This document shows positions 10,579 through 18,594 of a DNA stretch of 35,363 bases, piece after piece. The notes under the pieces were generated by a model. It had not been told where the DNA came from. It searched no databases and saw nothing but the letters and a program-made list of their open reading frames with translations. Each line of letters opens with the position of its first letter. Position 1 is the first letter of the stretch. This DNA comes from a bacterium (GTDB lineage Bacteria; Campylobacterota; Campylobacteria; Campylobacterales; Sulfurovaceae): positions 1 through 35,363 of the forward strand of contig JAHJJU010000042.1 in NCBI GenBank assembly GCA_018822805.1, given 5' to 3'. The position numbers and the translations under genes are program-made.

Positions 10579-10754
10579 GATAAATTAGATTTTTTTTATC
10601 CTTTTATTTAAAATAGTAACACCTTTTTCAACATAATATAATATGAGAATATAATTCTTATTTCTAAAAGTAAACTTTCTATTTTGTTTTAAAGAAAACT
10701 AAAAATATGCTAGAATTTCTAACCAAATATCTAACTTACATTAAAAGGTTCATT

Positions 10755-11480
10755 ATGATCATTATTCCTGCACGTATAGGTTCTTCTCGTTTTCCAAATA
10801 AAGTTCTAGCTGATATTGGGGGACTACCTATGGTTATTCGTACAGCACAAGCCGTAGCCCACATCGATAAGGTTGCCATAGCCACCGACTCACAAGAAGT
10901 AATGGATATAGCAAAACATTATAATATAGAGGCCATTATGACCTCTACTGAGCACCATTCAGGTACCGATCGTATTTATGAAGCAGCCAAAAAATTAGAT
11001 CTTTCGGATAATGAAGTCATTATTAATGTACAAGGAGATGAACCATTTATAGAACAAGAGGTGGTTCAAGCTGTCTTTGATTTGACTGAAAAAAATAAAA
11101 ATAATCCAGAAATCATGATGAACTCATGTTATAAAATAATGAACAATCCTGAAGCTGATGATCCGAATATTGTAAAACTGGTGACGAGTGATGACGATAT
11201 TGCTCTCTATTTTTCACGTGCAAAAATTCCTTATCCTCGAGATCATCATTTTAATGACTATAAAGGACATCTTGGAATTTATGGATTTACTAAAAAATCC
11301 TTAGCAACATTTTGTCAACTCTCTGCTGCTCCTCTAGAAGATATCGAAAAACTTGAACAACTGCGTGCTCTCTATCATGGTTATAAAATCGCTATGGTTG
11401 AAGTAAAAACACAAAGCTTTGGAATCGATACTCCAGAAGATTTAGACAATGCATTAAAAATATATAAGTTAAAGAAATAA
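10755..11480 (+). CDS. kdsB: 3-deoxy-manno-octulosonate cytidylyltransferase (CMP-KDO synthetase)
   Basis: KdsB activates KDO with CTP to give CMP-KDO, the donor for the inner core of lipopolysaccharide or lipooligosaccharide. About 241 residues from the ATG at 10755 begin IIIPARIGSSRFPNKVLADI, the nucleotide-binding signature. VAIATDSQEV, NVQGDEPFIE and FSRAKIPYPR are further family motifs, and the C-terminal GIDTPEDLDNA is typical. The frame is open 16 codons further up, but the family starts at the conserved MIIIPAR and an AAAAGG ribosome binding site precedes this ATG, so I set the start at 10755. Confidence 0.96.
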   Translation: MIIIPARIGSSRFPNKVLADIGGLPMVIRTAQAVAHIDKVAIATDSQEVMDIAKHYNIEAIMTSTEHHSGTDRIYEAAKKLDLSDNEVIINVQGDEPFIEQEVVQAVFDLTEKNKNNPEIMMNSCYKIMNNPEADDPNIVKLVTSDDDIALYFSRAKIPYPRDHHFNDYKGHLGIYGFTKKSLATFCQLSAAPLEDIEKLEQLRALYHGYKIAMVEVKTQSFGIDTPEDLDNALKIYKLKK

Positions 11481-11524
11481 TGTTAATAAATTATATAACC
11501 ATTAACTAAAGATTAATTATTGAT

Positions 11525-11555
11525 TTGCCAATGGTTTACAAAAACATCCTATAAT
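11525..11555 (+). promoter_or_regulatory. Putative promoter of the htrA leader or small RNA
   Basis: TTGCCA at 11525-11530 and a perfect TATAAT at 11550-11555 are spaced by 19 bases. Transcription would begin near 11562, directly before the first hairpin of the htrA leader, leaving a leader of about 150 bases. Confidence 0.5.
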
Positions 11556-11561
11556 ACCAAT

Positions 11562-11714
11562 ATGAAAGATGTGCATTAAGGTTTTCCTCCTACAGCCTTA
11601 ATGTACTTAGTTGTCATAAAGTATGTATTTATATTTTAACTCCTCCTCCTACCTATTTCCTCAAATACTTTATGATGACACTTTCAAACCTAAAACTTTA
11701 AAAGGACTATAAAT
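11562..11714 (+). ncRNA. Structured leader or small RNA with two CUCCU-rich hairpin loops upstream of htrA
   Basis: Two stem-loops follow a good promoter. Hairpin 1 pairs GTGCATTAAGG (11571-11581) with CCTTAATGTAC (11596-11606), with one G-T pair. Its loop contains TTCCTCCT. Hairpin 2 pairs TGTCATAAAGTAT (11612-11624) with 11665-11680, leaving a 3-base bulge. Its 40-base loop carries TCCTCCTCCT at 11641-11650. Single-stranded CCUCCU resembles the anti-Shine-Dalgarno tail of 16S rRNA and is the seed type of several C/U-rich-loop small RNAs. There is no U-tract after hairpin 2 and htrA starts 34 bases later, so a cis-acting 5-prime UTR is at least as likely as a free small RNA. Confidence 0.45.
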
Positions 11715-13130
11715 ATGAAAAAAAGCATTTGGCTTTCTGCACTTTTAAGTGCTTCTTTATTAGCAGGTAATATAGAGTTTGAACATGCACCTGCACAACC
11801 TGAACACAAACTTCCCAACAGTAAAAATGAAATTTTATCATTTAACAGTATATTAAAAGAGTCCATGAATGCTGTCGTTAATATTTCAACCAAAACCATT
11901 ACCCAAAATCAACAAAGTCAACATCGTCTTTTTAATGACCCATTTTTTCAAGAGTTTTTTGGACACAGAGGTCAATTACAAAACCCTTCTCCTTTACAAA
12001 AAAAACAAGATCTATCATTAGGTTCAGGAGTCATCATCTCAAAAGACGGTTATATTGTCACCAATCATCATGTCATTGCCGATGCTGATGAAATTGTAGT
12101 TACCGTCAACAATTCCGATCAAGAGTATATTGCAAAACTCATAGGAACTGATCAAGGAAGTGATTTAGCTGTTATAAAAATTGAAGCTCAAGCGTTAAAT
12201 CCCATTGCTATTAGTAATGCTGACGATATAAAACTGGGTGATGTGGTCTTTGCCATTGGTAACCCTTTTGGAGTGGGACAAACCGTTACTCAAGGAATTA
12301 TCTCAGCACTCAACAAAAATCATGTGGGTATTAACCAGTATGAAAACTTTATTCAAACCGATGCTTCAATTAATCCCGGGAACTCCGGTGGTGCCTTAAT
12401 TGACTCTCGTGGAGCACTTATAGGAATCAACTCTGCCATACTTTCCAAAAGTGGAGGTAACCACGGTATTGGGTTCACCATTCCTATAGATATGGTACAA
12501 AATATTGTCTCAAAGCTGATAGAAAAAGGGAAAGTAAATCGTGGATTTATGGGGGTTAACATCTCAAAAGTCACCAAAGATCTCCAAAACTTATACAACC
12601 ATAAAAAAGGTGCCATTATTACTGACATTCAAAGTAACTCACCTGCCCAGACGGCACAACTACAACGTGGAGACTTAATCTATGAAGTGAATGGAAAAAA
12701 AGTTAATGGACCGTATGATCTACAGCGATTGGTCAGCTCTCATGATCCAAATGAGGTGATTACCCTCTCTTTAGAAAGAGATAAACAAAACATAAAAAAG
12801 AAACTTACACTGATGGGGAATGACCCATATAGTACCAACTCAAAAAGTAATATAGTTGTAGAAGGTCTGTACCTAAGTCAACTTACTGATAAACTTAAAG
12901 AAACTTATCAAATTCCTAGTAATGTCAAAGGAGTTCTCATCGAAGATGTCAAAGCTCAAAGCAGTGCACATCGGAATGGTTTTAGACCGGGAGACATACT
13001 CATACAAATCGAAAATATGAGTATAGAAACAATAGAACAAGCCAAAGAAGCATTTAGTATTTATAAAGGTAGAACAAAAAGAGTCTATATTAATAGAGGA
13101 GGATATATAATTCTACTGGTAACTCAATAA
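11715..13130 (+). CDS. htrA: HtrA/DegQ-family periplasmic serine protease/chaperone
   Basis: A periplasmic quality-control protease that degrades or refolds damaged envelope proteins. Its 471 residues comprise a signal peptide (about 1-17), a trypsin-like domain (about 40-260) with catalytic triad H119 (TNHHV), D150 (GSDLAV) and S224 (NPGNSGGAL), then PDZ1 (about 270-350) and PDZ2 (about 380-465). The start follows an AAAGGA ribosome binding site at 11702-11706. It converges on hspR with no spacing: the htrA stop ends at 13130 and the hspR stop begins at 13131. The neighbourhood of cbpA and hspR places it in a heat-stress locus, as I recall from Campylobacter. The structured leader suggests post-transcriptional control. 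Confidence 0.96.
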   Translation: MKKSIWLSALLSASLLAGNIEFEHAPAQPEHKLPNSKNEILSFNSILKESMNAVVNISTKTITQNQQSQHRLFNDPFFQEFFGHRGQLQNPSPLQKKQDLSLGSGVIISKDGYIVTNHHVIADADEIVVTVNNSDQEYIAKLIGTDQGSDLAVIKIEAQALNPIAISNADDIKLGDVVFAIGNPFGVGQTVTQGIISALNKNHVGINQYENFIQTDASINPGNSGGALIDSRGALIGINSAILSKSGGNHGIGFTIPIDMVQNIVSKLIEKGKVNRGFMGVNISKVTKDLQNLYNHKKGAIITDIQSNSPAQTAQLQRGDLIYEVNGKKVNGPYDLQRLVSSHDPNEVITLSLERDKQNIKKKLTLMGNDPYSTNSKSNIVVEGLYLSQLTDKLKETYQIPSNVKGVLIEDVKAQSSAHRNGFRPGDILIQIENMSIETIEQAKEAFSIYKGRTKRVYINRGGYIILLVTQ

Positions 13131-13502
13131 TCAGTCTTCAAAAATTATAATATCGTAATTGGTTGTGGTAACAACAGCTTTATGCGTTGGAACAGAACCA
13201 TTACGATTAACTTTACTTAACTCTTCTCTTAAACTTTGAATCTCTGTATTCATAGCATCCATTTGATTTTTTAACTTTAAAATAACATCAACACCAGCCA
13301 AATTAATACCCATTTTACGTGTTAATTGTAGTACAAATTTTATTTTATCAATGTCACGTTGAGAATAAAGTCGCATACGCCCTTGTGTACGAGAGGGCTC
13401 TATTAAACCCTCTTTTTCATACTGTCGTAATGTCTGTGGATGAATATCTAAGATGGACGCCACAACAGAGATAAGATAAACAGGTTCATCATAACTATGC
13501 AT
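13131..13502 (-). CDS. hspR: HspR-type MerR family heat-shock repressor
   Basis: A 123-residue DNA-binding repressor. The N-terminal winged helix-turn-helix (about 8-75; [31 protein letters not shown] in register, then GRMRLYS) is the HspR signature. A coiled-coil dimerisation helix follows (about 80-105). HspR proteins bind HAIR inverted repeats and repress chaperone operons including their own, releasing upon heat stress. The gene overlaps the 3-prime end of cbpA by 8 bases, so the two are translationally coupled. A HAIR-like site overlaps the cbpA promoter, supporting autoregulation. Confidence 0.94.
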   Translation of the reverse strand: MHSYDEPVYLISVVASILDIHPQTLRQYEKEGLIEPSRTQGRMRLYSQRDIDKIKFVLQLTRKMGINLAGVDVILKLKNQMDAMNTEIQSLREELSKVNRNGSVPTHKAVVTTTNYDIIIFED

Positions 13503-14373
13503 TTGAATTCTCTGTTTTTTCAGTATCCGGTAATTTTTCCTCTAACATATTTTTTAATGCTTCATCCATCTCATCAACATTTGGTAAAATAATATTAGCA
13601 GTCAAATAGAGGTTACCGGTCAGTGCTGTTTTTCTATCGGTTACACCTTTTCCTCGTACTCTAAATTTTTGACCATTTTTTGTATTTTGAGGAACTTTTA
13701 ATGTAATGTTATCATGTATTGGGGTTTTAACACTTACTTTCCCACCAAATAAAGCTGCTTTTAGTGGTACATCCATGGTAAAATAAAGATCACTATCTTT
13801 ACGCACAAAAACAGGGGAAGAAGCCACATCTACTTTAATGAGTAAGTCGCCTCTTTGTCCCATTCCCGAGTTTCCTTTTCCTCGTACTCTTAGTGTCTCT
13901 CCATTTTTAATACCTGCAGGAATTTTAATATCAAAACTCTCATTATTTACAGTAATATTATGTTTTCCACCAAGAATTGAAACATCAAAAGGCACAGTAA
14001 TATTGGTACGTTGGTCTAAATCTTCAGCAGAGCTACGTCTTCCACCACCAAATCCACCACCACCAAATCCTCCTCCACCACCGAAGATATTTTTAAGCAG
14101 TTCATCAAGATCAACATTTCCTTGGTTTTGAGCAAAATCATGGAATTTTTGACCACCAAACATCTGATCACCATACATATCATACTCATCTTTTTTCTTA
14201 CTATCCGAGAGTACTTCATACGCTGCATTAATCTCTTTAAATTTCTCTATTGCTGCTTCATCTTTATTAACATCAGGGTGATACTTTCGTGCCAATTTTC
14301 GATATGCTTTTTTAATCTCATCTGCACTTGCTCTTTCACTTACACCTAAAGTTTCATATAAACTTTTTGCCAT
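13495..14373 (-). CDS. cbpA: CbpA/DnaJ-family co-chaperone lacking the zinc finger
   Basis: A 292-residue J-domain co-chaperone that stimulates Hsp70 (DnaK). The J domain is at 1-70 with H32-P33-D34 in KYHPDVN. A linker rich in Gly and Phe (about 90-112) follows, then the paired C-terminal substrate-binding domains with [17 protein letters not shown] and a second RVRGKG motif. The CxxCxGxG zinc module of DnaJ is absent, which identifies a CbpA-type protein. It is the first gene of an operon with hspR, driven by the HAIR-overlapped promoter upstream. Confidence 0.95.
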   Translation of the reverse strand: MAKSLYETLGVSERASADEIKKAYRKLARKYHPDVNKDEAAIEKFKEINAAYEVLSDSKKKDEYDMYGDQMFGGQKFHDFAQNQGNVDLDELLKNIFGGGGGFGGGGFGGGRRSSAEDLDQRTNITVPFDVSILGGKHNITVNNESFDIKIPAGIKNGETLRVRGKGNSGMGQRGDLLIKVDVASSPVFVRKDSDLYFTMDVPLKAALFGGKVSVKTPIHDNITLKVPQNTKNGQKFRVRGKGVTDRKTALTGNLYLTANIILPNVDEMDEALKNMLEEKLPDTEKTENSNA

Positions 14374-14407
14374 TATTTTACCTCATTAAATTATATATAT
14401 TAATACT

Positions 14408-14442
14408 ATTATATCAAAAACTCTTAGTCTAAGTCAATCAAG
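14408..14442 (-). promoter_or_regulatory. cbpA-hspR promoter with HAIR-like HspR operator
   Basis: On the minus strand a TTGACT -35 (14432-14437) and a TGATATAAT extended -10 (hexamer 14408-14413) are spaced by 18 bases. An imperfect inverted repeat, CTTGATT-N7-ACTAAGA (14422-14442), covers the -35. It resembles the known HAIR consensus CTTGAGT-N7-ACTCAAG, matching mostly in the first half. The position would let HspR block RNA polymerase. The match in the second half is poor, so the operator call is tentative while the promoter is good. Confidence 0.55.
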
Positions 14443-14448
14443 GTTATG

Positions 14449-14961
14449 TTATTTATTACGCATTAGCATAATAACTAGAATAACCGGAGGAATAATTAAA
14501 GAGAAGAGATACGACGGTATATCCAGTAACTGATTGCTGTTCAAATAGAAGAATCCCATAATTAATAGAGCATAAGCACCCAAACGATAAAAAGAAAGAG
14601 ATGCTTTTGAATCTTTTGTCGTCTGCCAAACACTTCTACGGTTTTTCTTTAAATTTTTACGCTCTTCCTTAACAAGCTCTTTTAATGTTTTATCTTCATC
14701 ATCCCTTTGCTGCTCTTCACTGTATAAATCATACGGATCTTCAAGCTTATCAATGGTATCACGATTATCATCCGGAATGGCTCCGGCATTTAAACGACCT
14801 TGTACCATTGAACGGTAACTGAGTATGGAACCAAACATGACCAATGTTGAAGTGATAAAACCTATTTGAGTATTAATCAGCCAAGTTTTCTGCCCACTTA
14901 ATAAACAAAAAATTACAATACCTATATCTACTATGAGCAGTGCATTAATTGCTTTTTTCAT
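14449..14961 (-). CDS. Conserved membrane protein of unknown function in the AtpZ operon
   Basis: A 170-residue protein with two hydrophobic helices near the N-terminus (about 5-22 and 30-48), a long charged cytoplasmic central region (about 58-115; rich in Asp, Glu and Lys), and two more hydrophobic helices (about 125-143 and 148-166). I recognise no named family. Its ATG overlaps the stop codon of the AtpZ-like gene (TAATG), so the two are translationally coupled, suggesting a related role at the membrane, perhaps with ATP synthase, though that is inference. Confidence 0.8.
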   Translation of the reverse strand: MKKAINALLIVDIGIVIFCLLSGQKTWLINTQIGFITSTLVMFGSILSYRSMVQGRLNAGAIPDDNRDTIDKLEDPYDLYSEEQQRDDEDKTLKELVKEERKNLKKNRRSVWQTTKDSKASLSFYRLGAYALLIMGFFYLNSNQLLDIPSYLFSLIIPPVILVIMLMRNK

Positions 14962-15260
14962 TAGTATTTATCGTCCTCATCAGAATCATCATACTTCTGA
15001 TGACGATAACGTGGGTCATTCGCCAATTCATCTAAAGATTTTTTCTGTTTTTCATAGGCTTTATACACATTTAACACAGCTGCAGCAATACCCCAAAAAA
15101 CACCCAACCACAATAACCACTGATAGCCAAATAAATTTTTCAGTAACAGCCCTAACCCTACTCCAATAAGTACAGCAACCACAATTGATATACCCAAACT
15201 AAGACCATCAGCAGCTGAGACTATTTTTTTTAATTTTGGTTCTTCTTGTTGACTTGACAT
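14961..15260 (-). CDS. AtpZ/AtpI family small membrane protein
   Basis: A 99-residue protein with two transmembrane helices (about 22-42 and 47-67) separated by a short turn, matching the AtpZ/AtpI (ATPase gene 1) family. Members assist assembly of the F-type ATP synthase c-ring or Mg2+ supply to it. The C-terminus is strongly acidic and cytoplasmic. The atp operon itself is not in this window, so this is an orphan copy, as I believe is common in Campylobacterota. Its start overlaps the previous stop and its stop overlaps the next start, both as TAATG, so the three genes form a tight operon. Confidence 0.82.
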   Translation of the reverse strand: MSSQQEEPKLKKIVSAADGLSLGISIVVAVLIGVGLGLLLKNLFGYQWLLWLGVFWGIAAAVLNVYKAYEKQKKSLDELANDPRYRHQKYDDSDEDDKY

Positions 15261-15592
15261 TATATTCCTTTCATTTCATCGGTATAAACAGCCACATTAT
15301 ATTTAGCCACTAAACCCTCTTTATCAACACAGTGTCGTTCAAAAAAAGTGCTTATCTCTTCTCGTTGACAATGCTCTTCAAACGCCTCAACACTCTCCCA
15401 AATTTCATTAAAAACAATAGGATAACTCTCCCCTTCGGCAAAAGGGTTTTGAATATGATGCGTCACAATATACTGCAAACAACCATCTTCTCTTAAAGAG
15501 TTTGGCTCTAATGCTCGAAGTGTTGTAAAAAGTGCTTCAAATTTTCCCTCTTTAGGTTCAAATGATGCAATACAATAGAGTTTTTTTGACAT
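15260..15592 (-). CDS. ABM-fold (antibiotic biosynthesis monooxygenase-like) small protein
   Basis: A 110-residue protein with the ferredoxin-like dimeric alpha/beta-barrel pattern of the ABM/YgiN superfamily: an N-terminal strand (KLYCIASFEPKEGKF), a helix (FEALFTTLRALEPNSLREDGC), then strands LQYIVTHH and IVFNEIWESVEAFEEHC. Some members, such as YgiN, are quinol monooxygenases; the reaction here is unknown. It is the first gene of the operon with AtpZ and the membrane protein, which is an unusual pairing. A promoter with an extended -10 lies 28 bases upstream. Confidence 0.8.
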   Translation of the reverse strand: MSKKLYCIASFEPKEGKFEALFTTLRALEPNSLREDGCLQYIVTHHIQNPFAEGESYPIVFNEIWESVEAFEEHCQREEISTFFERHCVDKEGLVAKYNVAVYTDEMKGI

Positions 15593-15619
15593 ATATTTCC
15601 TTTTATAACTTTATATCAC

Positions 15620-15628
15620 ATTATATCA
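15620..15628 (-). promoter_or_regulatory. Extended -10 promoter of the ABM-AtpZ operon
   Basis: TGATATAAT on the minus strand (hexamer 15620-15625, TG at 15627-15628) stands about 28 bases before the ABM gene start. The same extended -10 occurs in front of cbpA. Confidence 0.5.
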
Positions 15629-15668
15629 GAGGATAAATCTAACTCTACTTTAAATTATTAAAACATAA

Positions 15669-16946
15669 TTACCGTTTATATATTAAATCTATCAACTTAA
15701 TTTCATTAAACGTTTTAAATTTTAATTCACCATCTTTAGCTTGTAACGATTCGGCATGTGTTCCTGTTGAAAGCACCCCTAAATGGTGTTCATTTTGTAA
15801 AAAGTAGTTATATCCACCCATGTCATGTTTGGGGTCATCAAACAGATTCATCAGTGCCAATCCAAACATACCATTTTGTCGAAACAAATTATAGTCAAAC
15901 TTAGAATAGGTCTCATAAACTTCCCTATTCCAGCCATTTGTATTTATCTCATTTTCCTCTATTTCTTCATTACGATTGGTGTCACTCCATGTTCCTGTTG
16001 CCATTACCAAGTGCGATAAAAAAACAGGTTTATCTAACTGTGTATGAAGCTCGTTGCTTAAGTTGGCAATACGTTGTGGCAGATACCCAATACCCAACTT
16101 TTCATTCTTGTAACGGTGAGGCTTATTCGGGTTTTCTGCTCCCCTGCTGAATTGTGAAAGCATCAGACTAAACGATACAATATCCAAGTTATCCGATAGC
16201 TCTTTAAACACATTAATGCTTCTATTCCACGTATATTTATCACCTAAAGCACAATGCTCATAACCACAATCAAAAGCTTCATCTTTATACTTACTGCCAT
16301 TATCGTTCATCGATAATCCCAAATGAAGATTGATATTGTCTGAAACATTAAGCTCAAAATAGGTCAAAGCACAACGCATTATTTTTACAAAAACTTCTTT
16401 TGTCTCCTGTGATTCTAGAACATTCTGCTTATTAAACTCAGGTTCTAAAATCAAGATCACTTCGCCGTTTAATTGGTTCAAGAAATCAACGACTTTCTTA
16501 TTCATTTTAGCGTAACCTTTACGTTTCTGATCAACAACTTTTATAAAATCCCCTGTCGCAAAATCATCCCCAAAGTACCAGTATAAAAAGACGGGTATTT
16601 TCCCTCGATCCATCGCCCTTTGAATTAGTGCAGCATTAAAATAGTACTCTTTCCAATCTTTGGTAAACCACATTACCATAAATTTTGAGTCATCAAGGCT
16701 TTCTCGTAGCTCCTCAAATGCATCATAATCAACATTACGAATCTTTGGATTGACATAGTCATCCAACAGTAGACTGATTGAGCTTTGCCATATACTTTTA
16801 CCTTCGTTGTCTTGAAATTCCCACGCATATCCGGCATAACCCGTATTAAATTCATTTAAAAATTCACCCTTTACAGCCGGTTTTGGTGTTAAAGAAGAGG
16901 TACATCCTGTCAATAGCAGTATCATAAAGAAATATACAAATCTCAT
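15669..16946 (-). CDS. Large lipoprotein, possible TIM-barrel glycoside hydrolase-like
   Basis: A 425-residue exported protein. A short signal sequence ends in a lipobox, LLLTGC, so the mature protein starts at C15 and is lipid-anchored. The body has features reminiscent of a (beta/alpha)8 hydrolase: MVMWFTKDWKEYY, IPVFLYWYFGDDF, VILILEPEFNK with a glutamate at a strand end, HLGLSMND and VFLSHLVMATGTW. I do not recognise a specific family, and the hydrolase idea is pattern-based inference. It lies on the same strand 29 bases after ttcA, which may put it at the end of that operon. Aromatic richness would suit carbohydrate binding. Confidence 0.75.
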   Translation of the reverse strand: MRFVYFFMILLLTGCTSSLTPKPAVKGEFLNEFNTGYAGYAWEFQDNEGKSIWQSSISLLLDDYVNPKIRNVDYDAFEELRESLDDSKFMVMWFTKDWKEYYFNAALIQRAMDRGKIPVFLYWYFGDDFATGDFIKVVDQKRKGYAKMNKKVVDFLNQLNGEVILILEPEFNKQNVLESQETKEVFVKIMRCALTYFELNVSDNINLHLGLSMNDNGSKYKDEAFDCGYEHCALGDKYTWNRSINVFKELSDNLDIVSFSLMLSQFSRGAENPNKPHRYKNEKLGIGYLPQRIANLSNELHTQLDKPVFLSHLVMATGTWSDTNRNEEIEENEINTNGWNREVYETYSKFDYNLFRQNGMFGLALMNLFDDPKHDMGGYNYFLQNEHHLGVLSTGTHAESLQAKDGELKFKTFNEIKLIDLIYKR

Positions 16947-16975
16947 TTTCTATATTTCCTTTGTTTCATTTAAAT

Positions 16976-17764
16976 TTAAATATCGTCTCGAACCCAACGC
17001 TCCGGGTCTAAAAAAGTATCATCATGTATGTGTTTAAATGAAGCCTTTATCATCTTAAAGACTTTAGAGTTCTCTTTCTCCAACTCCTCTAACCACACTT
17101 TTGTATTGGCCCTTGCATGAGGCATCTTAACATCCTTAAGCATCGCAGGACAGGCTTCGTCACCAATGGGTTGCAGGTTGTTATCATCGGCAAAGGCTCG
17201 AAGCTGTTTTTCACGTGCTTCTATCAATGGGCGAATCAGATGAAACCCTCGATTTGTCTTATAAATCGGAGCCATTGCACGCATAGAGCCGTTGTAAAAC
17301 ATGTTCATGAAAAAGCTCTCGACGGTGTCATCAAAATGGTGACCTAAAGCAACTTTAGTAAAACCATGCTCTTGGGCATAGGTATACAATGCCCCTCTTC
17401 GCATACGTGAAAAGTAAGAACAAAACGACGAGTTCTCACGAATGGCATCGTTTGAAATCTCATAAATATTGGTCTCGTAAACTGTATGTTTAATCTCATA
17501 CTTTTTACAATGTTCAATCAAATCACGATAGTGTTCACCAGGCATCCCATAGTTAATGGTACAGGCTTCAAACTCAAACTTAAACGGTGCATGACGCTGT
17601 ATGTGTTTCATAATGTGAATGAGTGCCAAAGAATCTTTTCCTCCACTCAACCCTACCAAGACTCGGTCACCCTCACCTACCAGTTTAAACGTAGCATTCG
17701 TTTTTCCTGCCACACGTAAAAGCTTTTTGCTAATGTTCAGTTGTGGACCTGCTCGTCTACTCAA
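16976..17764 (-). CDS. ttcA: TtcA-like PP-loop tRNA 2-thiocytidine synthetase homologue
   Basis: A 262-residue ATP-pyrophosphatase of the TtcA/TilS superfamily. TtcA adenylates C32 of certain tRNAs and inserts sulfur using a [4Fe-4S] cluster. The PP-loop SGGKDS is at 40-45, and GHHFDDTVES matches the family GHHxDDxxET motif. In E. coli TtcA three cysteines hold the cluster (C-x-x-C near 122-125 and one near 222). Here C115 and C205 align with the first and third, but the second position is F118 in FCSYFSRMRRG. The codon is a clear TTT. Either the cluster is held differently or this clade does another reaction. It overlaps the mtn gene by 8 bases; fabD-mtn-this order is shared with C. jejuni as I recall. 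Confidence 0.85.
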   Translation of the reverse strand: MSRRAGPQLNISKKLLRVAGKTNATFKLVGEGDRVLVGLSGGKDSLALIHIMKHIQRHAPFKFEFEACTINYGMPGEHYRDLIEHCKKYEIKHTVYETNIYEISNDAIRENSSFCSYFSRMRRGALYTYAQEHGFTKVALGHHFDDTVESFFMNMFYNGSMRAMAPIYKTNRGFHLIRPLIEAREKQLRAFADDNNLQPIGDEACPAMLKDVKMPHARANTKVWLEELEKENSKVFKMIKASFKHIHDDTFLDPERWVRDDI

Positions 17765-18449
17765 TGTTCTCTACCATATCCAAAATAAAGTTTGCAGAGA
17801 TTTTTGCTGAGCCCACCATGAATTCGTCAAAATCCATACCTGCATCATCATTGGCAGTATCTGAAATGGCACGAAGCACAAAGAAAGGAACATTTAGAGC
17901 ATCACAAACCACAGCCACTGAAGCCCCCTCCATCTCTAACGCATCGGCTTCAAAAGTAGACGATATAAACGCTTTTCGATCATTAGAAGCCACAAACTGA
18001 TCACCCGTTGCAATGGTGCCCTCTATAACTTTCAACTCATTTTTAGATGCTACCGACTTTGCTACATCACGCAGAGCCGTATCGGTCTCTACAAAAACAG
18101 CCCCTTCAGGAACAAACCCATGTGCATGACCAAAAATCGTAATGTCCAAATCATGCTGACAGAGTTTGTCTGCAATAATCAAATCACCAATATGCAACTC
18201 AGGATTAATCGCCCCAGCCACTCCAGAAAAAAGCAGTTTAGTACATCCAAATTTCTCAATCAACATCGCAGCCGTTAACGTAGAAAAAACCTTACCTATC
18301 TTAGAATAAGCGATGACGAGCTCTTTCCCCTTGTAAGTCGCTTCATAATAACTGTTGTTGGCATAATCAACTTTTTTAACATTTTCTACTTTTTCTAAAA
18401 GTGGTGCAATCTCTTCAGGCATAGCCCCCATAATGGCGATTTTACTCAT
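17757..18449 (-). CDS. mtn: 5-methylthioadenosine/S-adenosylhomocysteine nucleosidase (also aminodeoxyfutalosine hydrolase)
   Basis: A 230-residue cytoplasmic nucleosidase (MTAN/Pfs) that cleaves adenine from methylthioadenosine and S-adenosylhomocysteine. In Campylobacterota the same enzyme also hydrolyses 6-amino-6-deoxyfutalosine for menaquinone synthesis. The N-terminus KIAIMGAMPEE and residues E12, E174 (LEMEGAS) and D197 (AISDTAND) match the catalytic positions of the E. coli enzyme, with the same numbering. Its stop overlaps the ttcA start by 8 bases, indicating coupling. Confidence 0.96.
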   Translation of the reverse strand: MSKIAIMGAMPEEIAPLLEKVENVKKVDYANNSYYEATYKGKELVIAYSKIGKVFSTLTAAMLIEKFGCTKLLFSGVAGAINPELHIGDLIIADKLCQHDLDITIFGHAHGFVPEGAVFVETDTALRDVAKSVASKNELKVIEGTIATGDQFVASNDRKAFISSTFEADALEMEGASVAVVCDALNVPFFVLRAISDTANDDAGMDFDEFMVGSAKISANFILDMVENIE

Positions 18450-18561
18450 ACAGTATCCTAATTTATTTTGTGAGATTATAGCTAATTATTTTTAGAGTTG
18501 AAGGTTCAATTTAAATGAGAAAGAGCCTTTCGGCGTAACCATTATTGTATGCAAATGTTAT

Positions 18562-18589
18562 TTAACCGTGGGATGAGACCCACCGTTAA
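18562..18589. repeat. Imperfect palindrome downstream of fabD, related to the REP-like set
   Basis: TTAACCGTGGG (18562-18572) pairs with CCCACCGTTAA (18579-18589) except for one central C-C mismatch, around a 6-base loop. It sits 5 bases past the fabD stop codon and could serve as a terminator. On the minus strand it reads ATTAACGGTGGGT, identical over 13 bases to 24123-24135. It lacks the GTAG end of the better REP-like copies. The rest of 18450-18594 shows nothing further. Confidence 0.5.
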
Positions 18590-18594
18590 TTCTA

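Noticed and set aside
10707-10754. Upstream start for kdsB at 10707
   Set aside because: The extra 16 residues are absent from the family, whose conserved start is the MIIIPAR segment at 10755.
18508-18560. GCCTTTCGGC shared with 24286-24295
   Set aside because: Only a 10-base match with a 3-base stem; too short to call a repeat.
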